Source of the DNA: Bacteroidota bacterium
GTDB taxonomy: Bacteria; Bacteroidota; Bacteroidia; JABDFU01
Assembly: GCA_013286655.1 (NCBI GenBank)
Contig: JABDFG010000009.1
Coordinates: 1-62,462 of the forward strand
Reading direction: 5' to 3'
Length of the DNA: 62,462 bases
In this document: positions 9,527-17,854 of the stretch, piece after piece
Numbering within the stretch: the stretch's first letter is position 1
Layout of the letters: every line of letters begins with the position of its first letter
Notes under the pieces: model-generated
Seen by the model: the letters and a program-made list of their open reading frames with translations, nothing else
The model's database searches: none
Told to the model about the DNA's origin: nothing
Program-made: the position numbers and the translations under genes

Positions 9527-10227
9527 TATTTTTTAGGGGAAAAAAGATCTTTTGAGGATTCTACCTCGGTTACCACACCGTTATTTACCTCAACAATGCG
9601 ATGCGCATATTCCTGTAAGCGGGGATCATGTGTAACAACTGCCACCGCCTTTCCTTTATCGGCAAGGCTCCTGAGCTCTTTCATTACAACGACCATAGAA
9701 TCTTTGTCCAGCGAAGCGGTGGGTTCATCGCATAAAACAAGTTTGGGGTCAGTGACCAGGGCGCGGGCAATGGCAATGCGTTGCTGTTGTCCGCCAGAGA
9801 GCTCCCTGGGTAAACTTTTTCGTCTATCAGTCATCCCAACGAGTTCTAACGCATGATTTACCTTTTCCATCGCTGTACGATAATTTTCAGCTCTTAACTG
9901 CAAAGGCATCAATACATTTTGTTCGCCATTTAATGGTGCAAGCAGATTAAAATTCTGAAATACAAAACCAATTGAATGAAGGCGAAGACGGGCCAGTTGA
10001 TTTTCATTCATTTCATTTATCAACTGATCGTTCACCCATAGTTTACCTGTGCTTGGATATATTACGCAACCCAGTAAGGAGAGTAATGTAGTTTTTCCGG
10101 ACCCTGAAGGACCAATGATCAGTAATAATTCGCCCTGATTCACTACCAGGTCCGTTTCCTGCAAAGCAATCAAACGCTGATCCCCCACCTTGTATTCTTT
10201 TGAAACGTGTTCTAATTTGGCTATCAT
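9526..10227 (-). CDS. ABC exporter ATP-binding protein, DevA-like
   Basis: This is the ATPase of the second exporter, 233 aa. Walker A is GPSGSGKTTLL (about residues 39-49), the Q-loop is FVFQNFNLLAPL, the signature is LSGGQQQRIAIARAL, Walker B is LVLCDEPTASLD and the H-loop is VVTHDPR. It is the first gene of the four-gene operon and is transcribed away from the MarR-like regulator. Its upstream region carries the 30-bp repeat array. That array contains two minus-strand TAnnTTTG boxes (10289-10296 and 10319-10326), so the array is both promoter and likely operator. Confidence 0.92.
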   Translation of the reverse strand: MIAKLEHVSKEYKVGDQRLIALQETDLVVNQGELLLIIGPSGSGKTTLLSLLGCVIYPSTGKLWVNDQLINEMNENQLARLRLHSIGFVFQNFNLLAPLNGEQNVLMPLQLRAENYRTAMEKVNHALELVGMTDRRKSLPRELSGGQQQRIAIARALVTDPKLVLCDEPTASLDKDSMVVVMKELRSLADKGKAVAVVTHDPRLQEYAHRIVEVNNGVVTEVESSKDLFSPKK

Positions 10228-10270
10228 ATCCTTCTCAGTCTATTTTTATATAGACCTATCCATTTAAATC

Positions 10271-10360
10271 ATTTTCGCTTTATATTTTCAAAGTTATACT
10301 ATTTTCGTTTTATATTTGCAAAGGTATATTATTATCGTTTTAATATACAATATTTTCGAC
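10271..10360. promoter_or_regulatory. Three-copy 30-bp tandem operator/promoter array
   Basis: Three head-to-tail copies start at 10271, 10301 and 10331, with exactly 30-bp spacing. Each begins ATT(T/A)TCG(Y)TTT and copies 1-2 continue through TATATTT(T/G)CAAAG(T/G)TATA. Copy 3 keeps ATTATCGTTT and then diverges; a fourth ATTTTCG appears at 10352. On the minus strand copies 1 and 2 each contain a Bacteroidota -7 box (TAACTTTG and TACCTTTG). Copy 2 also holds TATATTTG on the plus strand. Position between the MarR-like regulator and the exporter operon suggests that the regulator binds here. Confidence 0.7.
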
Positions 10361-10366
10361 GAGTTG

Positions 10367-10374
10367 TATTTTTG
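10367..10374 (+). promoter_or_regulatory. -7 promoter box for the MarR-like gene
   Basis: TATTTTTG matches the Bacteroidota TAnnTTTG box and lies 17 bp before the ATG at 10392, implying a very short leader. It sits just downstream of the 30-bp repeats, consistent with autoregulation. No good -33 TTTG at the ideal distance is visible. Confidence 0.5.
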
Positions 10375-10391
10375 AAGCAAATTTCCTATAA

Positions 10392-11093
10392 ATGAAGCCA
10401 TTAGTTAAGCTTGTAAATGAGTGGGATGCTTATGAAAGCAAACATTCCAATGCCTCCATTGAAGATTTTTGCAGATTTTATTTAATTAAAAAACGGGAAG
10501 AGGAAAGAAAGGGTATTATATTTTCGGGAGGAGCGGTTCCTCCTAGCATCAATTCAATACTATTAAAGATGTTAAGTCGTATTTCTGCAATTAACTTCTA
10601 CTATTTTAAGATTTCCTCTGAAAAGGAGGATCGGATTGAACCAGAGTGGTTTTTACTTTTAAATTCCATATTTTTTAAGAAAGAATCAAAAAAAATAGAC
10701 GTAATAAACGCAAACTTTATTGAGCAATCAACCGGGGTTGACATGTTAAAAAGAATGAAAAAAGCCGGGTTGATTTCTGAAAGAAATGATTTAGTCGACA
10801 AGAGAGCTGTTCTGGTCAAGTTGACTCAAAAGGGAGAAGGTATATTATTTAAATGCTTCGAAAAATTAAGCACAATAGGCTTTTTCATGTTCCAGGATGT
10901 AAATGAAGATGACAAAAATCTGGTTTTGCAGCTTTTAAGTAACACCGAAATAAAGCACAGCCGGATGATTTTGGAAAACAGAACGAAAAATTTTGATGAA
11001 ATTCTTGACAGGTATAGTGACAAAGAGAAATTGAATAAATTCAAAAAAGTGTCTCGCGTAATGAGGGCTAAGGCAATTAAGGAAAGAAAGTGA
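10392..11093 (+). CDS. MarR-like winged-helix transcriptional regulator
   Basis: This is a DNA-binding regulator of 233 aa, longer than the usual 140-170 aa MarR protein. The winged-helix core is at about residues 100-160. It includes the recognition-helix region QSTGVDMLKRMKKAGLI and the wing ERNDLVDKRAVLVKLTQKGE. The N-terminal 45 residues and the basic C-terminal 50 residues (ending RVMRAKAIKERK) are extensions. It is divergent from the DevABC-TolC-like operon over a repeat-rich 164-bp gap, so it is the likely regulator of that exporter. The ligand is unknown. Confidence 0.75.
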   Translation: MKPLVKLVNEWDAYESKHSNASIEDFCRFYLIKKREEERKGIIFSGGAVPPSINSILLKMLSRISAINFYYFKISSEKEDRIEPEWFLLLNSIFFKKESKKIDVINANFIEQSTGVDMLKRMKKAGLISERNDLVDKRAVLVKLTQKGEGILFKCFEKLSTIGFFMFQDVNEDDKNLVLQLLSNTEIKHSRMILENRTKNFDEILDRYSDKEKLNKFKKVSRVMRAKAIKERK

Positions 11094-11165
11094 GTTAAAA
11101 TTAATGTCAATTATTTCGTCACCAATACATCCCTCAGACCGTTCAAAATCGAGTAAACTATGGAG

Positions 11166-11666
11166 TCACCATTGATGGATAGAATAGCTCTTGTTTAACA
11201 TTGCTTCGTGCTCCGCTTTCATTTTTTCATGGTCCACCTTCATTAATTCATGATCCTGTTTAATCTCTTCCAGGTCCCGTAAAATAGAATTGATTTGCTC
11301 TTGAATCGCAAGATCTTCCATTTCCTTGTTTCGATATCTTTTTTCTACTACTGCATAATCTTCAAACAGTTTTTTATGCCGTTCGATTATTTCGGTGTGT
11401 TTTTGAATCATCAATTTATGGCCCTCTTCCCATCGATTATAGATTGTATCGTTTCCAGTACCTGTGCTTTGCTGATGTTTTTCTGCCCATTGCCTATGTT
11501 CGGTTTCGAGTTCAGAATGCTCCATTTCCAATATTGAATCTTGTTTTTTCAGCATTTCTTTAGTGTCGATAAGTTTTTCTTCAAGGGTTTTGGGTTGTTC
11601 ACAGCCCAAATGCATTAGGATGATCAAACTTAAGAATAGGAACGGAGCCCGAAGATGCATTGTCAC
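11166..11666 (-). CDS. His-rich heptad coiled-coil lipoprotein
   Basis: This is a small lipoprotein (166 aa; lipobox MHLGC, Cys about residue 22) that is almost wholly helical after the signal peptide. Histidines recur at seven-residue spacing in the C-terminal part: DHELMKVDHEKMKAEHEAM (about 139-157), after GHKLMIQKHTEIIERHKK in the middle. One face of a coiled coil would therefore carry His, Met and Glu. This composition and its place 12 bp after a TonB receptor gene suggest a periplasmic metal-binding partner; that is inference. I do not recognise a named family. Either of two close ATGs (MTM) could be the start. Confidence 0.75.
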   Translation of the reverse strand: MTMHLRAPFLFLSLIILMHLGCEQPKTLEEKLIDTKEMLKKQDSILEMEHSELETEHRQWAEKHQQSTGTGNDTIYNRWEEGHKLMIQKHTEIIERHKKLFEDYAVVEKRYRNKEMEDLAIQEQINSILRDLEEIKQDHELMKVDHEKMKAEHEAMLNKSYSIHQW

Positions 11667-11678
11667 TAGAAGTTAATT

Positions 11679-14072
11679 TTAATCATTCAGTTCTTGTATG
11701 TTTTTATTTGGAATAATATCAAAAGGAATCCGAATCTTCAGTTGTATGCTTCTGCCAGGTTCATCAGCATAATATCGAAAGAAATCCATGTAGTCCCGGT
11801 AAACTGTATTCAAAAGGTTGCTTCCTTGCAGGCTGATCGTTATATCTTGTTTTTTATACTTAATGGTACATCCTACGGCAGCGGAAAAAATCGTGTACCC
11901 TTTGGGAGGGGAAACAAAATCACTATTGGGAGGAACACGGGTTTGCCGGGGTACAATCAGATTGCTGATGCTTGCAAACGCATTTTTCAACTTTCCCAAT
12001 TTGGCCCATCTGTATTCCAGGGTATTTTTAATCCGTTGAGGAGGGATTAAAATCAGGTAACTGTGGTTGGTTAAATCATTGGCAAAAACCAGTGTAATCT
12101 TTGGTTCATACGTCAGTTGTTTAGTAATATGGTATTTTACATCCAGATCAGCGCCTTTGAACAAAGCATTGGTTTGAGTAAAATCAAACTGCGGGTAATA
12201 ACCATCAATGGTTTGACGATACGTAAGCGTAGGTTTTAAATAGATATAGTTATCAATGACATTTGCATAAACCCCGACTTCCCCTTCAATTTTTTCACCC
12301 GCATAATGAACGGAAGTCGTAAAATTCGTTGACTTTTCTACCTTAAGCGTACTGTCGCCGACCTCAAAGGTCTGAGTGGCCCCATGAATACCAAAAGCAT
12401 ACAATTCATATACTGAGGGTGCTCGCCATCCATTTCCAATATTTGCATTAAGACTAATCTTAGGAGTAAATCTGTAAATGGCTCCAATAGTTGCTATTGG
12501 GCTTTCATATTGCTGGGTTGGAGTAAATTCAATTAACGTGTTGAGGTTAAGCAGGTACTCTCTTTGCCACTGATAGTCATAGCGCAATCCGCCTTCAATT
12601 GTCAATTTATTCATAAGATTCCACTTTTCAATGATATAAAGGCCCCCGCTGTAATTTCTGAAATTTGGAATGAGAGGGCCATACGTCAATCCTGTATAGA
12701 CATTTCCCATTGTAAAAAAGCTTGCACCTACGCTTCCTGAAATATTATGCCAGCTGTTATGCTCCCAAATAAGCTCCCCGGTATGGGTAGTCAGATCAAA
12801 ATTATTTTGAGGGGCATTGTCAAGGCTTCCATTAACCGAATATGGAACATCCAGATCATACTCTTGCCGGGCATCCGTTTGACGGGCAAAGGTTGCTGAC
12901 AGTTTCCCCAGTCGGCTGTATTTAGTAAAAGCGTTGACTTTAAGCAGATCATGATTTACCAGCTGATACCCACGATTAATAGTGTAAAACCCGTTTTTAA
13001 GGTAATAGGATAACGGAAAATTGGTAGGCTCCGGCTGAGAAAATAGTTGCAAAAGCTGTGCACCATTACTTGCCTCTGAATAGGTAAAAATACCAAGTTG
13101 AGTGTAAAACTGGCTATAATATATACTCATTCCGTTGTGTCCCTTTTCATAACTCAGTTCACCGGAATAGTTTTTCTCCAATAACCCGGTATTATCCAAA
13201 ATGTAATGAGGTGTCTCAATATTTCCGGCCTGACGATAAGTCCCCTGAATGCGAAAACTAAGCCCGGTTAGTTTTTTATCAAAAGCTCCTTGAAGAATAC
13301 CTGAACCAGCATATAGCCTGTTGTTATCCATTCCCACAAGATTCATTTCCCCGCCCAAACTTTTTAGTTTGGGCATATCGGCTGGTTCAACCAGTACAAC
13401 TCCTCCAATGGCATCAGAACCGTACCGAATACTAGCAGCTCCCTTTATAACTGATAACTTTGTAGCAATGAAAGGATCTATTTCCGGAGCATGGTCACTT
13501 CCCCATTGTTGCCCCTCTTGCCTGACGCCATTATTAAGTATCAATATGCGGTTGCTGTATAAACCATGGATTACAGGTTTGGTAATGGTAGCTCCAGTTT
13601 GTATAACATCCACTCCCGAAATTTCTTTAAGAGCGTCGCCCAAATTTTCTCCGCGCGTCTGATTAAGTTTTTCGCCTGACAATTCATCTTTCGTTACTGT
13701 TTCAACTCCCTGTTTCTCAACTTTGTTGCCAGTAATGTGTACTTCCTCTAAATGAATAGTGTCAGACTGCATTTTCAATGCTATTGTCCGGTCAGAAACC
13801 ATATTGAGTATGGTATCCAATTTTCTGTACCCTATAGCAGAGGCTTCAAGGTGAAATGTTCCCGGACAAACATGTTGGACTTTAAACTTTCCGTTTTCAT
13901 CAGTGGTAGCACTTTGGTTTGTATTTAAAAAACCAAGGGCTGCAAAACTTAAAGGCTTCCCATCGTTAGCGCAAACGACGGTTCCAGAAAGCGATAGATT
14001 GCAAGATTTGTCCTGCGCAAATAAAGCGCAGGACAAAATCAAACAATTAAATAAAATCAAACCACACCTCAT
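11679..14072 (-). CDS. TonB-dependent receptor with carboxypeptidase-like regulatory domain
   Basis: This is an outer-membrane active transporter of 797 aa. It has a signal peptide (about 1-19), a CarboxypepD_reg-like domain (about 26-105; SGTVVCANDGKPLSFAALGF) and a plug (about 120-230). The plug contains LKEISGVDVIQTG, IHGLYSNRILILNNGVRQE and IRYGSDAIGGVVLVEP. The remainder is a 22-strand barrel. The plug segment GQQWGSDHAPEIDPF resembles receptors of the ZnuD/metal type. The short spacing to 14087 upstream and 11666 downstream indicates one operon. Metal import is inferred from the His/Cys-rich neighbours, not proven by the receptor itself. Confidence 0.85.
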   Translation of the reverse strand: MRCGLILFNCLILSCALFAQDKSCNLSLSGTVVCANDGKPLSFAALGFLNTNQSATTDENGKFKVQHVCPGTFHLEASAIGYRKLDTILNMVSDRTIALKMQSDTIHLEEVHITGNKVEKQGVETVTKDELSGEKLNQTRGENLGDALKEISGVDVIQTGATITKPVIHGLYSNRILILNNGVRQEGQQWGSDHAPEIDPFIATKLSVIKGAASIRYGSDAIGGVVLVEPADMPKLKSLGGEMNLVGMDNNRLYAGSGILQGAFDKKLTGLSFRIQGTYRQAGNIETPHYILDNTGLLEKNYSGELSYEKGHNGMSIYYSQFYTQLGIFTYSEASNGAQLLQLFSQPEPTNFPLSYYLKNGFYTINRGYQLVNHDLLKVNAFTKYSRLGKLSATFARQTDARQEYDLDVPYSVNGSLDNAPQNNFDLTTHTGELIWEHNSWHNISGSVGASFFTMGNVYTGLTYGPLIPNFRNYSGGLYIIEKWNLMNKLTIEGGLRYDYQWQREYLLNLNTLIEFTPTQQYESPIATIGAIYRFTPKISLNANIGNGWRAPSVYELYAFGIHGATQTFEVGDSTLKVEKSTNFTTSVHYAGEKIEGEVGVYANVIDNYIYLKPTLTYRQTIDGYYPQFDFTQTNALFKGADLDVKYHITKQLTYEPKITLVFANDLTNHSYLILIPPQRIKNTLEYRWAKLGKLKNAFASISNLIVPRQTRVPPNSDFVSPPKGYTIFSAAVGCTIKYKKQDITISLQGSNLLNTVYRDYMDFFRYYADEPGRSIQLKIRIPFDIIPNKNIQELND

Positions 14073-14086
14073 TTCAGATCAACTAT

Positions 14087-14827
14087 TTACTTTTTCAGAA
14101 ACAAATAGGCTACTCCTAAAGTGAAACTCATGGTATTCAAGGGCTGATTATACTCAGTTATCAATCTTCCAACATTTGCCGGACGATTGATGTTATCTAT
14201 GTAAAAATCAGGTTGAGTGGATAAATAATTGGCATGAAGATTCAGTGCCAAGCAACTACGAATGCTATAGCTAACACCGAGTCCGACCATGTATCCGAAA
14301 GCATTTGCAGTACAAGCCTGTTGGGTAAAAATACCGTCGTCCCTTCCTCCGTCAAAAACGTCGCAGGTAATGGTCGGAGTGGTTGCACTTGTGAATCCGG
14401 CAAGGAACTTTGCATTAATTGAGAACTTATTCCCAAATGGGCATCTCAAATAGATTCCGGGCATAAAGGTCCACATGCTGTATCCTCCATTTACCATGGT
14501 TGTTACCTGGTCAACATCAAATGAATTTTGGTACCCTGCAGAAAGCGAATCAATACCCTTAAAACTAAATATACTATAGCTTATCATACCTCCGATCCCT
14601 ACACACTTTGAAAAGTACCAGGCTCCTTCGATACCAAAAGTCGACCCATTGCCCGCATAACCGGAAGTATTGTCGTTGTAGGCGACATGGGTCCAATTCC
14701 CGGACGGAACTGTTAAACCTCCAAAAACGCCAATAAAACCGTTGTTCTCAGTTGGAATGTCGGTAGTTTGCGAATATGCAGCCACACCTATAATAAACAG
14801 TGCTATAACTATTTTTAGTTTTTTCAT
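14087..14827 (-). CDS. Outer membrane beta-barrel protein
   Basis: The protein is 246 aa with a signal peptide (KKLKIVIALFIIGVAAYSQ). Beta-strand patterning runs throughout: FIGVFGGLTVPSGNW at the N-terminus, and a C-terminal strand ending SFTLGVAYLFLKK typical of a BAM-inserted barrel. This fits a small 8-10 stranded barrel (OmpX/OmpA-barrel-like). Several cysteines occur in loops (CVGIGGM, ITCDVFDGGRDDGIFTQQAC). It is 14 bp upstream of the TonB receptor gene and 20 bp downstream of the lipoprotein gene, in one operon. Confidence 0.7.
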   Translation of the reverse strand: MKKLKIVIALFIIGVAAYSQTTDIPTENNGFIGVFGGLTVPSGNWTHVAYNDNTSGYAGNGSTFGIEGAWYFSKCVGIGGMISYSIFSFKGIDSLSAGYQNSFDVDQVTTMVNGGYSMWTFMPGIYLRCPFGNKFSINAKFLAGFTSATTPTITCDVFDGGRDDGIFTQQACTANAFGYMVGLGVSYSIRSCLALNLHANYLSTQPDFYIDNINRPANVGRLITEYNQPLNTMSFTLGVAYLFLKK

Positions 14828-14847
14828 ATTTCTGGTTTTTAACTATT

Positions 14848-15486
14848 TTATTGAATATTTACAGTATAGAAAACATCAAAATCATCAGTACCGGGACCGC
14901 AGGTGCCATTTTTAACGTTGGGCTGATGGTGCAGAGCAGCCTCCAATCTGCCGGCACTTACAGCGAGTGTGGTCACGTTATCATTCAAACCAACCTGTAA
15001 GGGGGGGGTGTTCGTATCATAATCTGTACGGACTATCGACCAGTTTGTGGCAATTCCACCGGTTGCATTAAAGCAAACAAGGTGATAATTCTGCCTTGAC
15101 CTGATTTCAGTTGTTACGTTTACTGTCGTTGAAGGAAGCTTGTTTATATTAAAATTAGTCGACACCAATGAATCGGTCGCCGTTTTGCTTTCGTCAAGAA
15201 TGTAAATATTACACACATACTGGCTGTTTTTTTTGTAATTCAAAACAGCCTTTGAAGTATCGGGTGGCAGTGATCCACTGGGATTGAGTTCTCTCCAAAT
15301 TGAAGTAGTAGTATCAAAAGGAGCTGCAGTGTTGATGCACCGGAAGATAACGGTTGTAAGAAATTCGTTCGTTGGAGGAGCCGGTGTAACAATCGTTTCC
15401 GGCTTTTTGCATGATTCGAATGTTAAAATAGTCCAGGCAATTGCCATAACGGCAAAACCCGATAGGTAAATCCATGTTTTTTTCAT
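14848..15486 (-). CDS. Hypothetical lipoprotein with HHQP/C motif
   Basis: This is a 212-aa predicted lipoprotein (lipobox FESC, Cys about residue 26) with a beta-rich body and no domain I can name with certainty. Near the C-terminus it has EAALHHQPNVKNGTCGPGTD. The His-His and Cys here could coordinate a metal. A run of eight C on the coding strand (plus-strand G at 15001-15008) falls inside the gene. In-frame slippage there would truncate it. It is in the TonB-receptor operon between a His/Cys-rich small protein and a beta-barrel. Confidence 0.65.
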   Translation of the reverse strand: MKKTWIYLSGFAVMAIAWTILTFESCKKPETIVTPAPPTNEFLTTVIFRCINTAAPFDTTTSIWRELNPSGSLPPDTSKAVLNYKKNSQYVCNIYILDESKTATDSLVSTNFNINKLPSTTVNVTTEIRSRQNYHLVCFNATGGIATNWSIVRTDYDTNTPPLQVGLNDNVTTLAVSAGRLEAALHHQPNVKNGTCGPGTDDFDVFYTVNIQ

Positions 15487-15608
15487 TTGTATAATTATTT
15501 AGTTTGTAAAATGTATGCTATTGCCAGAATTTGAATTGTGCTCATGGCACAACAAAAATCCCAAGCCCAAGTGCGTACTTAAGGCAATAAACAATTCGGA
15601 AAGTCAAA

Positions 15609-15926
15609 CTAAACAGAAGGGGGACCTCTCGGAGAATAATTAAAATCTGCTGAAATTGGTAAAGAGCAGGAAACATAATTTGAATAGGTACTTGGAAACG
15701 ATATAGCCGAAGGTATAACTGTGCTTTCGGGTAATGACCCCGTTAATGAAAGGGTGAAATCACAAATAGGGCAACTGTGCTCCTGTTTGTGAAAGTGATT
15801 TTCAGTGTGAACAAAGCATACAGCATCATAACGGTGTGCAAATTCGTGTATCCCAACCTGAATAGACGGGAATAGGAATAGGGATAAAAAAAATAAAGAA
15901 AAAGATCTTCGTATACTTAAGGACAT
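15609..15926 (-). CDS. His/Cys-rich small membrane or secreted protein
   Basis: The protein is about 105 aa with an N-terminal hydrophobic segment (FSLFFLSLFLFPSI). A cluster of metal-liganding residues follows: HEFAHRYDAVC, HTENHFHKQEH and SCPICDF. The CPIC motif next to several His resembles small proteins encoded just ahead of metal-related TonB receptors. The reading frame extends two codons to a GTG at 15932, but that codon lies inside the -7 promoter box, so the ATG at 15926 is taken as start. It is the first gene of the operon running to 11166, with a 122-bp gap to the next gene. Confidence 0.65.
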   Translation of the reverse strand: MSLSIRRSFSLFFLSLFLFPSIQVGIHEFAHRYDAVCFVHTENHFHKQEHSCPICDFTLSLTGSLPESTVIPSAISFPSTYSNYVSCSLPISADFNYSPRGPPSV

Positions 15927-15931
15927 TAACA

Positions 15932-15965
15932 CAAATGTAGAATTTATTTTTTTAATCTATCAAAA
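15932..15965 (-). promoter_or_regulatory. Bacteroidota promoter of the His-rich/TonB-receptor operon
   Basis: On the minus strand TTTTG (15965-15961) and TACATTTG (15939-15932) are separated by 21 nt, a near-consensus -33/-7 pair. The predicted transcription start falls within a few bases of the ATG at 15926, so the message would be leaderless or nearly so. Confidence 0.65.
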
Positions 15966-16020
15966 CGCTATTTTAAAAAGTCTGAGTTAAAGTAACAGGC
16001 AAGCGGCAAGCCCAGCTCGA

Positions 16021-16869
16021 TTACTGGACAATGCCGTCAAGCTCCTTCATTTCACTGTCAGTAAGCTCAATGGATGCGACTTTCATATTCTCTTCCAGGT
16101 GGCTTACACGAGAGGTGCCGGGTATCAGTAACACATTATTTGAATGACGCAGCAACCAACTGAGTGCTACCTGCGGAATAGTTGCATGATACAGATCTGC
16201 TATTTTTTTCAATCCCTCCATTTTTGTTAAATTCCCGGCATTAATAGGATTCCAGGGAATAAATGCAATATGATTCGTGCTGCAATATTCAAGTACTGCT
16301 TCCCATTGGCGATAATCAATGCTGTACTTGTTTTGTACCGAAACCACTTTGAAATAACTCTGCGCTTTTTTAATATCATCCACGCTTACCTCTGAAAGTC
16401 CAACATGTTTTACCTTGCCTTCCTTTTGCGCTTGTTGTAAAAAAGAGAACGTTTCTTCTGCCGGTACTTTTGGATCAATTCGGTGGAGTTGGTATAAATC
16501 AATGCAATCCAATTTGAGCCTTTTCAAACTCCCGTTTAATGCCTCTTTTAAATGTTTCGGACTGGAATCTATAACCCATGAATTCGGCCCTGATCTTAAA
16601 AATCCACCTTTTGTTCCTATTACTAATCCTTTTGGATAAGGATAAAGTGCCTCCGCTATCAATTCTTCAGATACATTTGGGCCATAACTATCTGCAGTAT
16701 CTATAAAGTTAACTCCCAATTCTATCGCAAGCTTTAAAACTTTTATGGCTTCCGTTTTATTCTCAGGTACTCCCCAAACTCCTTTACCAGTTATACGCAT
16801 TGCCCCATATCCTAAGCGGTTTACCGTTAAATCAGCTCCAAGTGTGAAGGTTTTCTTAAATTTTGTCAT
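16021..16869 (-). CDS. Aldo/keto reductase
   Basis: This is an NADPH-dependent oxidoreductase of 282 aa with a TIM barrel. Catalytic residues are visible: Asp and Tyr in FIDTADSYGP, Lys in VIGTKGG, and His in IDLYQLHRID. The C-terminal cofactor region is VLLIPGTSRVSHLEENM. The closest style is the YdbC/AKR group of bacterial general aldehyde reductases. It is divergent from the DOPA dioxygenase gene, with the regulatory space at 16870-17008. Confidence 0.9.
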   Translation of the reverse strand: MTKFKKTFTLGADLTVNRLGYGAMRITGKGVWGVPENKTEAIKVLKLAIELGVNFIDTADSYGPNVSEELIAEALYPYPKGLVIGTKGGFLRSGPNSWVIDSSPKHLKEALNGSLKRLKLDCIDLYQLHRIDPKVPAEETFSFLQQAQKEGKVKHVGLSEVSVDDIKKAQSYFKVVSVQNKYSIDYRQWEAVLEYCSTNHIAFIPWNPINAGNLTKMEGLKKIADLYHATIPQVALSWLLRHSNNVLLIPGTSRVSHLEENMKVASIELTDSEMKELDGIVQ

Positions 16870-16963
16870 TGTACATTGGGAGTAAATGCCAGTCGTTTAT
16901 AATTCAGTTTTAAAAGTTAAAATTACTGAATATTCGACAGGTCTCCGATTTTTCTTCAATACG

Positions 16964-16971
16964 TATCTTTG
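16964..16971 (+). promoter_or_regulatory. -7 promoter box upstream of the dioxygenase gene
   Basis: TATCTTTG matches TAnnTTTG and lies 38 bp before the ATG at 17009. It supports that ATG over the upstream in-frame start at 16886, because transcripts from this promoter could not include the latter. Confidence 0.5.
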
Positions 16972-17008
16972 TCCAACGTCAGCACTTTTACCTTTAACAA
17001 AATCAGCC

Positions 17009-17848
17009 ATGAAACTAAATGACCTGAGTAAAATAACCGATCCGTTTTCAAAAACAGATAAAATGCCTGTGCTATTTTTGGGACACGGAAGCCCAATGAA
17101 TGCCATTGAAGAAAACGAGTTTGTAACTGGATGGAGAACAATAGGCCGGACGTTACCAAGGCCAAATGCTATTCTGTGTATTTCTGCACATTGGGAAACC
17201 AGAGGGACTTTCGTAACCACGATGGAAAAACCTAAAACAATACACGATTTTGGTGGTTTTCCAAAAGAATTATTCGCTGTAGAATATCCCGCACCGGGAA
17301 GTCCTGAACTGGCTAAAGAGACGAAAAGTCTTATCAAAAAGACAGAGGTTGGTCTGGATAATAATTGGGGGCTTGACCACGGAGCATGGAGCGTGATTAA
17401 ACAGCTATTTCCAAATGCCGATGTTCCGGTAATAGAAATGAGCCTGGATTTCAGCCAAGCACCACAGCATCATTACGATTTAGCAAAAGAACTTACTACA
17501 TTACGTAACAAAGGAGTTTTAATCCTGGGAAGCGGAAACATGGTTCACAACCTCGGCCTTATGGCATGGGATAAGTTGAACGCACCCAATTATGCTTTTG
17601 ATTGGGCATTGGAAGCCAGTGAAAAAATGAAAAAATTTATTCTTGAAGGCGACCACAAATCGCTAATAAATTATCAGTCACAGGGAAAAGCCTATAACTT
17701 GGCAATTCCATCACCCGAACATTATTTGCCTCTTTTATATACTTTGGCATTAAAAAGTGAGAACGAAAAGGTGAATTTATTTAATGATAAGGCAGTCGCT
17801 GGATCATTAACTATGACTTCTGTAAAGATTGATCCAGTTACCATTTAG
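17009..17848 (+). CDS. ygiD: 4,5-DOPA dioxygenase extradiol family protein (YgiD-like)
   Basis: This is a LigB-type class III extradiol ring-cleavage dioxygenase of about 279 aa; it needs a divalent metal. Family features are LFLGHGSPMNAIEENEF at the N-terminus, ISAHWETRG and LDHGAWSVIKQLFPNADVPV, where the His residues are metal and catalytic ligands. EHYLPLLYTL comes near the end. The frame is open back to 16886, but those 41 residues are not family-like. A promoter box at 16964 also lies inside that stretch, so the start is put at 17009. The physiological substrate is uncertain; YgiD homologs are often named by analogy with plant DOPA dioxygenase. Confidence 0.85.
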   Translation: MKLNDLSKITDPFSKTDKMPVLFLGHGSPMNAIEENEFVTGWRTIGRTLPRPNAILCISAHWETRGTFVTTMEKPKTIHDFGGFPKELFAVEYPAPGSPELAKETKSLIKKTEVGLDNNWGLDHGAWSVIKQLFPNADVPVIEMSLDFSQAPQHHYDLAKELTTLRNKGVLILGSGNMVHNLGLMAWDKLNAPNYAFDWALEASEKMKKFILEGDHKSLINYQSQGKAYNLAIPSPEHYLPLLYTLALKSENEKVNLFNDKAVAGSLTMTSVKIDPVTI

Positions 17849-17854
17849 CCTAAA

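Noticed and set aside
16886-17008. N-terminal extension of the DOPA dioxygenase
   Set aside because: The extra 41 residues are not family-like and contain a promoter box, so the start is placed at 17009.
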